A stretch of 64,000 bases of DNA from an uncultured Clostridia bacterium (GTDB taxonomy: Bacteria > Bacillota > Clostridia > Oscillospirales > Oscillospiraceae). How positions within the stretch are numbered: the first letter of the stretch is position 1; every line of letters begins with the position of its first letter. The notes under the pieces are model-generated. The model did not search any database. It had not been told where the DNA came from and saw nothing but the letters and a program-made list of their open reading frames with translations. The DNA lies in the NCBI GenBank assembly GCA_946061515.1, contig CAMGRL010000001.1, positions 62,001 through 126,000 on the forward strand. Reading direction: 5' to 3'. This document shows, piece after piece, positions 58,224-64,000 of this stretch. The position numbers were made by a program, and so were the translations under genes.

Positions 58224-58973
58224 ATGGAGCTTTACGGCATCGAGCGGCAGGCCCCGGTCTTTTTTCAAAATCTGGTGGACTCCACCAACACAAGGATCAA
58301 GCAGCTGGCGGCCCAGGGCGCGCCGGACGGCACGGTGTACATCGCCGCCGCCCAGAGCGCGGGCCGGGGCAGAAAGGGCTGCGCCTTTCTCTCTCCCCCC
58401 GGCGGGCTGTACCTGTCCATGCTGCTGCGCCCCGGCTGCCCGGCGGAGGAGGCCCTCAGCATCACCCCCTCGGCGGCGGTGGCGGTGTGCCGGGCGGTCA
58501 AAGCGGTCTGCGGCCTTGACTGCGGCATCAAATGGCCTAACGACGTGGTGCTGGGCGGGAAAAAGCTCTGCGGCATCCTGACCGAGGCCAGTACCGATCA
58601 AAACGGACTGTTCCTGGTGCTGGGCATCGGCGTGAATGTGAATACGGAGGAATTTCCGGAAGAGCTTCGGCAGGTGGCGGGCTCTGTTTTCCTGCACAGC
58701 GGGAAAAAGACGGAGCCGGAGGCCCTGGCCCGGGCGCTGATAGAACAGTTGGACGAACTTTACACCGCATGGAAGGCCGATAAAAACGCCTTTCTGGAAG
58801 AATACCGGGCTCTCTGCGTCAATACGGGCCGGGAGGTACTGGTCGGCGACCGCCCGGCAAAAGCCCTGGGCATCGCGGAGGACTATTCCCTTCTGGTGGA
58901 ATATCCCGACGGCACAAAAGGAAACATCGCCTACGGCGAGGTCTCCGTCCGGGGCCTCTATGGCTACCTGTGA
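58224..58973 (+). CDS. birA: Biotin-[acetyl-CoA-carboxylase] ligase (no N-terminal HTH)
   Basis: DSTNTRIKQLA; QSAGRGRKGCAFLSPPGGLYLSMLLRP; IKWPNDVVLGGKKLCGIL. Confidence 0.93.
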   Translation: MELYGIERQAPVFFQNLVDSTNTRIKQLAAQGAPDGTVYIAAAQSAGRGRKGCAFLSPPGGLYLSMLLRPGCPAEEALSITPSAAVAVCRAVKAVCGLDCGIKWPNDVVLGGKKLCGILTEASTDQNGLFLVLGIGVNVNTEEFPEELRQVAGSVFLHSGKKTEPEALARALIEQLDELYTAWKADKNAFLEEYRALCVNTGREVLVGDRPAKALGIAEDYSLLVEYPDGTKGNIAYGEVSVRGLYGYL

Positions 58974-58989
58974 CGCAAAAAAATAATGC

Positions 58990-59018
58990 TTGACAAAACA
59001 GGTCGAATGGATTAGACT
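58990..59018 (+). promoter_or_regulatory. Promoter of the blaI/M56 operon
   Basis: TTGACA - 17 nt - TAGACT, overlaps the palindrome. Confidence 0.65.
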
Positions 59019-59043
59019 AAAAGTGGTCTAAGTCATTCGACCT
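59000..59043. promoter_or_regulatory. Long palindromic operator upstream of BlaI-family gene
   Basis: AGGTCGAATGGATTAGAC taaaagtg GTCTAAGTCATTCGACCT, 16/18 symmetric. Confidence 0.75.
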
Positions 59044-59064
59044 ATTTTGATAAGGAGGTGTACG

Positions 59065-59427
59065 ATGTCAACACCCAAAGTATTTGAAAGTGAATACCGC
59101 TTCTGCCTGATCCTGTGGGAAAACGAGCCGGTGAAGAGCACGGCGCTGGTCAAGCTCTGCAAGGAGCGGCTGGGCTGGAGCAAGGCCACCACATATACGG
59201 TCATCAAGCGGCTCTGCGAGCGGGGCGTGATCCGGAGCGAGGACGCGGTGGTCAGCTCCCTCGTGTCCAAGGAGGAGGTACAGGCCGCGGAGATCGACGA
59301 GCTGGTGGAAAAGACCTTTGAAGGCTCCCTTCCCGCCTTTATCGCGGCCTTCACCCGGCACAGCAAGCTGAAACCGGAGGAGGTATCTCAGCTCAGGCAG
59401 ATGATCGATCGCTTTGAGGAGGAATAA
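59065..59427 (+). CDS. BlaI/MecI/CopY family transcriptional regulator
   Basis: VFESEYRFCLILWENEPVKSTALVKLCKERLGWSKATTYTVIKRLCERGVI. Confidence 0.93.
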   Translation: MSTPKVFESEYRFCLILWENEPVKSTALVKLCKERLGWSKATTYTVIKRLCERGVIRSEDAVVSSLVSKEEVQAAEIDELVEKTFEGSLPAFIAAFTRHSKLKPEEVSQLRQMIDRFEEE

Positions 59428-59429
59428 GC

Positions 59430-61112
59430 ATGGAAAGCCTGTTTATTAAGCTTTTGAATAACAGCATTTCCGCCGGCTGGCTGGTTTTCGCGGTGCTGCT
59501 GGCCCGGCTGCTGCTGAAAAAGGCGCCGAAAAAGTTCCGCTGCGCCCTGTGGGGGCTGGTGGGATTGCGCCTGGCGCTGCCCGTGCGGCTGCAGAGCGTG
59601 TTCAGTCTGGTGCCCAGCGCGGTTACGGTCAGCGAGAACATCATGCTCGACCCTACCCCCGCCGTCAACAGCGGCATTTCCGCCCTGGACAGTGCGGTAA
59701 ATCCTGTGGTGGCGGCCTCCTTCACGCCGGAGCCCTGGGCCAGTGCCAATCCCCTGCAGATTCTAATCTTTGCCGCGTCAGTCCTTTGGCTTGCCGGACT
59801 GGCTGTCCTGCTTTTGTACAGCGCGGTGAGCTGGCTCAGGCTCCGGCGGCGGGTGGCGGAGTCTGTGCCACTGCGAAGCAATATATGCCTCTGCCACAGG
59901 GTGGACTCGCCCTTTGTGCTGGGTATATTCAAACCCCGCATCTACCTGCCCTTGGGCATGGATGAGGGGAGCATGGAGCTGGTGATCGCCCATGAACAGG
60001 CCCATATCCGCCGCCGGGACAACCTGACCAAGCCCCTGGCCTTTTTGCTGCTGGCGGTATACTGGTTCAATCCCCTGCTGTGGATCGCCTATATTCTGCT
60101 CTGCCGGGATATGGAGCTTGCCTGCGATGAGCGGGTGCTCCGGGAAAAGAGCGGGATCAGGAAGGCCTATGCAAGTGCTCTGCTCCAATGCAGCGTGCCC
60201 CGTCACCCTGCCGCCGTGTGTCCGGTGGCCTTCGGGGAAGTGGGCGTAAAGCAGCGGATCAAAAGTATTCTGGACGACAAAAAACCCGCCCTCTGGCTGA
60301 CGGCTGCGGCGGTGGTGCTGATCGTGGTGCTGGCCCTGTGCTTTCTCACCGACCCGGCGGGCCTGCGCTTTGACACAAAGAAAAACCCGGTGGTCTCGGC
60401 GGAGTCTGTGGATCTGCGCCTGTCCGAGCCCTTCATCCGGCAGATGAATAGTGACCAGCTGGAGGAGTTGATGTCCGCAAGGCTCTCCCGACTGAAAAAG
60501 ACCGTAAAGAGCAATGAATATGAGGGCATGACGCCCGTCTATTTCATCTCGGCTGTTTTCCAGGACGGCAGCAGCGCCAAGATCAGCGGCTACTCCGCCA
60601 ACGACGAAAACATGCTGGACATCCAGTACAAGGGCCGCCGCTATGTGGTGGAGGATCAGGACTTTGCCGGCTATGTGAACCGCTTCTGCATCGGCGGCGA
60701 CATGGCCGAAGCGGAGGCGGAGATGCTGACGGACCGGCTCCGGGAGCAGGAGGAAAACCAAGGCGATCAGGAGGACGCGCAGACCGGGGAGCCGGGGACT
60801 GCTGAAAGCCCGGCTCCGTCAGGGGTGGAATCTCTGACGGTGCGCTATTATGACACGCCACTGACGGATTTCGCCCTGAAATTAAACGAAGAGGTGCCGC
60901 TGAACCTGGTCATCCTGCCAGAGGGGCAGAATGCGGATGTGGTCTGGGGCAGCGAAAACCCGGAGGTGCTGAAGGTCACACCCAACCCGGATGACCCCCA
61001 AAAATGCACCGTAGCGTGTATTGCGGAAATACCCCAGGGCGGCGTAAAGATTTACGCCGAAGCAGGCGGACTGAGAACCGAGTGCACCGTTTATTACCGT
61101 TCCGACCCCTGA
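59430..61112 (+). CDS. BlaR1-like M56 family metallopeptidase with Big2-like C-terminal domain
   Basis: KAPKKFRCALWGLVGLRLALPVRLQSVFSL; VIAHEQAHIRRRDNLTKPLAF (HExxH); C-terminal VVWGSENPEVLKVTPN...AEAGGLRTECTVYY. Confidence 0.92.
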   Translation: MESLFIKLLNNSISAGWLVFAVLLARLLLKKAPKKFRCALWGLVGLRLALPVRLQSVFSLVPSAVTVSENIMLDPTPAVNSGISALDSAVNPVVAASFTPEPWASANPLQILIFAASVLWLAGLAVLLLYSAVSWLRLRRRVAESVPLRSNICLCHRVDSPFVLGIFKPRIYLPLGMDEGSMELVIAHEQAHIRRRDNLTKPLAFLLLAVYWFNPLLWIAYILLCRDMELACDERVLREKSGIRKAYASALLQCSVPRHPAAVCPVAFGEVGVKQRIKSILDDKKPALWLTAAAVVLIVVLALCFLTDPAGLRFDTKKNPVVSAESVDLRLSEPFIRQMNSDQLEELMSARLSRLKKTVKSNEYEGMTPVYFISAVFQDGSSAKISGYSANDENMLDIQYKGRRYVVEDQDFAGYVNRFCIGGDMAEAEAEMLTDRLREQEENQGDQEDAQTGEPGTAESPAPSGVESLTVRYYDTPLTDFALKLNEEVPLNLVILPEGQNADVVWGSENPEVLKVTPNPDDPQKCTVACIAEIPQGGVKIYAEAGGLRTECTVYYRSDP

Positions 61113-61117
61113 TAATG

Positions 61118-61156
61118 AAAAAATGCCCGTGCCGAAAGGCACGGGCATAATTTTTG
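61118..61156. terminator. Convergent intrinsic terminator
   Basis: ATGCCCGTGCC / GGCACGGGCAT. Confidence 0.88.
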
Positions 61157-61160
61157 AATA

Positions 61161-61400
61161 TCAGTCGGTCACGTAGGGCAGGAGAGCGATCTGACGTGCT
61201 CTCTTGATTGCCTCGGTGAGCTCACGCTGATGCATGGCGCAAACACCGGTAGTACGGCGAGGCAGGATCTTGCTGCGCTCGGACATGTAGCGGCGAAGCT
61301 TTGCGGTGTCCTTGTAGTCGATGGACGTGGCCTTATCCACACAGAACTGGCAAACTTTTCTGCGCTTGCGATTCTTGGGGTTGTTCTTATCGAAAGCCAA
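61161..61400 (-). CDS. rpsR: 30S ribosomal protein S18
   Basis: [63 protein letters not shown]. Confidence 0.97.
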   Translation of the reverse strand: MAFDKNNPKNRKRRKVCQFCVDKATSIDYKDTAKLRRYMSERSKILPRRTTGVCAMHQRELTEAIKRARQIALLPYVTD

Positions 61401-61424
61401 AGCGGTATCCTCCTATCAATTAAT

Positions 61425-61883
61425 TTAGAACGGCAGCTCGCCGTCGCCGTCATCCAGATCGGAGAAGGGGGAGGAGGGAGCGGGGCTCGCGCTCCTGGGC
61501 GCTTCGTAGCTGGAATAGCTGCTGCGGCTGTCGTAGCTGCTGCCCTCGCTGCTGTCGCGGCGACGGCTCTCGCCGAAGTAGATGTTGTCAACAACGACCT
61601 CTGCGCTGCGGCGCTTGCCGCCCTCGCGGTCGGTCCAGTCGCGGATCTGCAGGCGGCCGGAAACAACGGCCATGCTGCCCTTCTGGAAATACTTGCTGAC
61701 AAATTCGGCGGTGGAACGCCATGCGACGCAGTCGATAAAATCGGTCTGCTTCTCTCCGCCGTCGCGGCTGCCGTAGTCGCGGTCAACAGCGAGGGTGAAA
61801 GAGGCCACAGGCGTCTGGGACTGGGTGTATCTGAGCTCCGGGTCACGGGTCAGACGGCCCATAATGGTGATGTGATTCAGCAT
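61425..61883 (-). CDS. ssb: Single-stranded DNA-binding protein
   Basis: MLNHITIMGRLTRDPELRYTQSQTPVASFTLAVDRD; acidic tail DLDDGDGELPF. Confidence 0.97.
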   Translation of the reverse strand: MLNHITIMGRLTRDPELRYTQSQTPVASFTLAVDRDYGSRDGGEKQTDFIDCVAWRSTAEFVSKYFQKGSMAVVSGRLQIRDWTDREGGKRRSAEVVVDNIYFGESRRRDSSEGSSYDSRSSYSSYEAPRSASPAPSSPFSDLDDGDGELPF

Positions 61884-61895
61884 CTCAGTCGCTCC

Positions 61896-62192
61896 TTACT
61901 CTGCACGCAGGGTGATCAGGCGACGCAGGATGCCGTCGGTGATACCGAGAATACGGTCCAGCTCGGCGGGGAAGTCGGGTCCGCTGGTGAACTTCATCAG
62001 CACATAGTAGCCCTCGGAAATGTAGTTGATCTCGTAAGCGAGCTTGCGCTTACCCATCTCCTCCATCTCTTCAAGAGTACCATTTGCTTCAACAAGTGCC
62101 TTGAACTTCTCAACGACTGCAGCGGTCTGCTCCTCAGTGAAGTTGGGGTTGATGATGTACATTACTTCATACTTTTCGCTTGCTTTTGCCAT
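61896..62192 (-). CDS. rpsF: 30S ribosomal protein S6
   Basis: MAKASEKYEVMYIINPNFTEEQTAAVVEKFKALVEANGTLEEMEEMGKRKLAYEINYISEGYYVLMKFT. Confidence 0.96.
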   Translation of the reverse strand: MAKASEKYEVMYIINPNFTEEQTAAVVEKFKALVEANGTLEEMEEMGKRKLAYEINYISEGYYVLMKFTSGPDFPAELDRILGITDGILRRLITLRAE

Positions 62193-62400
62193 GGTTGCAC
62201 CTCCTTTTGGTCTGTTGGCCCCCGCTCTTGGCGGGAGCAAGGAAGCCTGCTCATCTGGACAGGCCATATAATTATAGCCTTTTTTCCTGAAAAGTCAATA
62301 CTTTTTTGCCTTTTTGCCCTGGATTGCCCGGAGGAAAATTTTCTTGTACAGCCCCGGCTCAGTGGGGTATAATCAGAAAAAACAGGAAAGGGGCCGGAAG

Positions 62401-63546
62401 ATGGAAAATTTTGTGGGAACGCTGATCCGCAGGGAACGGCTGCGGCAGAATCTGTCGCAGGAGGGCCTGTGCAAGGGGATCTGCGTGGTGTCCTATCTGT
62501 CCAAGATCGAGCAGGGCAAGGCGGAGGCCGGGGAGGATATCCTGCTGCCCCTGCTTCATCGCCTGGGGATCGAATACGAGACGGACGAGGCCTTTCTCAA
62601 AGAGGCGGGGGAGACGGTGGAGCGGCTGTACGAAGAGCTGTTCAGCGGGAAAATGAGCAGCCCGGAGACGCTCCAACGACAGCGGGAAAGGCTTATGCGC
62701 TCGCCCTTTATGCTGGACGCCATGCTGCTGCTGGACGTCTGGGAGGACCGCCTGTCCCCGGAGCTTGCGGAGTTCGTCTCCTGCATGGACCGGCGGCAAT
62801 ATCCGCTCTACCTGCTGCTGCGGCTACAGGTCAATGGGGAGGACACCGCCGGGGAGCTGCTGCGCCTGGCCCCCACAGATTTTTACTGCTGCGCGGTGGG
62901 CCGGGAGCGGTATTATCAGGGCCGCTATCTGGAGGCCATCGAGCTGCTGAGCCGGGCTTATGACCTGGCCGCCCGTGAGGGGAATATCTGGCTGATGTGT
63001 GACGCCAGACTGTTTTTGGGCAACTGCTATTCCGACACCCGGCAGACAGAATTGATGACAGAGAGTTACCGGGCGGCGAAAAAGATCGCGCTGGTGCTGG
63101 GCGACGAACAGCGTGTCAGTACCATTGACTATAATTTGGGCAGCACCTATCTGGAGCTGGGGGAGACGGAGTGGGCCTACGCCCTGCTGCAGACGGTCTC
63201 CCGCCGGGACGCCCTGTATTATCACAAGCTGGCCATCGCGCTGGAGAAGCTGGGCCGCCGGGAGGAGGCCCTTGGGGCCGTGGCCCGGGGCAGGGCGGCG
63301 CTTCAGGAGGACAGCTACCGGCCGGACGCCGAGGAAAAGATGCTGGCTTTGGTGGAATACCGTCTGCTGCATCCGGACTATCTCCGGGAGGAGGAATACG
63401 CCCGGGAGATGAGCGATTGCTTTGCCTTCCTGCGGCAGACTATGCCCCAGGGCTTTACCCGCTTCCACCTGCCCTATATGCTGGAGCTGCTGGAAGCGGA
63501 GCGGCGCTACAAGGAGGCTTACAGGCTGCTGAAGGAATTTTCCTGA
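62401..63546 (+). CDS. XRE-family HTH regulator with TPR-like C-terminal repeats
   Basis: GTLIRRERLRQNLSQEGLCKGICVVSYLSKIEQGKAEAGEDIL then helical repeats. Confidence 0.85.
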   Translation: MENFVGTLIRRERLRQNLSQEGLCKGICVVSYLSKIEQGKAEAGEDILLPLLHRLGIEYETDEAFLKEAGETVERLYEELFSGKMSSPETLQRQRERLMRSPFMLDAMLLLDVWEDRLSPELAEFVSCMDRRQYPLYLLLRLQVNGEDTAGELLRLAPTDFYCCAVGRERYYQGRYLEAIELLSRAYDLAAREGNIWLMCDARLFLGNCYSDTRQTELMTESYRAAKKIALVLGDEQRVSTIDYNLGSTYLELGETEWAYALLQTVSRRDALYYHKLAIALEKLGRREEALGAVARGRAALQEDSYRPDAEEKMLALVEYRLLHPDYLREEEYAREMSDCFAFLRQTMPQGFTRFHLPYMLELLEAERRYKEAYRLLKEFS

Positions 63547-63661
63547 ACACCCGGGAATAAAAAGAATAAATAAAGGAAATAGAATAAAATTTTCTCAAAA
63601 CAAGGGGATTTATTCTCGCTTACTCCGGGCGGTATAATGATTGCCGCGGAGCGTGAGAAAC

Positions 63662-64000
63662 ATGAAAAATACCCTTTGGACCAAAAACTTCACCATTATT
63701 ACCCTGGGCACCGTGATCAGCGCCATCGGCGGCGTGGCCATGGGCTTTGCCCTGAGCTTTGTGGTGTTTGACAACACAGGCAGCACGCTGATGATGGCCC
63801 TTTTTGCCGCGGCCTCCTCCCTGCCGGGGATCATTCTGCCGGTGCTGCTCTCCCCCTATCTGGACAATTTCCGCCGCAAGCCGGTGATCGTGGGGCTGGA
63901 CTATCTCAGCGCGGTGATCTATCTGCTTTTCGGTCTGTATCTGCTGAAGCATTCGTTCAGCCTGCCGCTGTATCTGCTCTTTTCCCTGGCCTGCGGCAGT
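63662..64000 (+). CDS. MFS transporter (N-terminal part, truncated by window edge)
   Basis: MKNTLWTKNFTIITLGTVISAIGGVAMGFALSFVVFDNTGSTLMMALFAAASSLPGIILPVLLSPYLDNFRRKPVI. Confidence 0.88.
   Translation, partial: MKNTLWTKNFTIITLGTVISAIGGVAMGFALSFVVFDNTGSTLMMALFAAASSLPGIILPVLLSPYLDNFRRKPVIVGLDYLSAVIYLLFGLYLLKHSFSLPLYLLFSLACGS

Overview
The window reads as ordinary chromosome from a GC-rich, spore-forming Firmicute; an Oscillospiraceae-like gut Clostridia is my inference from gene content. I support about 65 coding regions, two tRNAs, a tetrahydrofolate riboswitch, an L10 leader and many intrinsic terminators. Main loci in order: a glycerol-3-phosphate-type ABC importer with two DeoR regulators and a GDPD phosphodiesterase; an orphan EF-hand-loop protein beside tRNA-Thr/tRNA-Asp; Arc/SPFH; prfB; prs-pth-glgC-glgD-glgP-pfkB; livKHMGF; a TAXI-TRAP transporter; sigG; folT under a THF riboswitch; rplJ-rplL; nrdG-nrdD-trxB; glmS; bioY; a YgiQ/phosphoesterase/HisPhos-GNAT cluster; a PurN-like protein and aspartokinase; a BlaI/M56 pair; rpsF-ssb-rpsR. 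There is no CRISPR array, prophage or transposase gene, and I see no large undescribed multi-gene system. The best unexplained signals are a branched multi-hairpin intergenic element (362-626), a tRNA-Thr 3'-end duplication with an inverted copy beside the orphan EF-hand gene, a 161 bp MITE-like element 17 bp upstream of aspartokinase, a PurN-like protein with substituted catalytic positions, an NrdD-redoxin fusion in an operon with trxB and a candidate NrdR box, a BlaI-M56 sensor pair with a Big2-like ectodomain and a long palindromic operator, and a 20-aa micro-ORF. All family calls are by eye from the translated ORFs; no database search was run.
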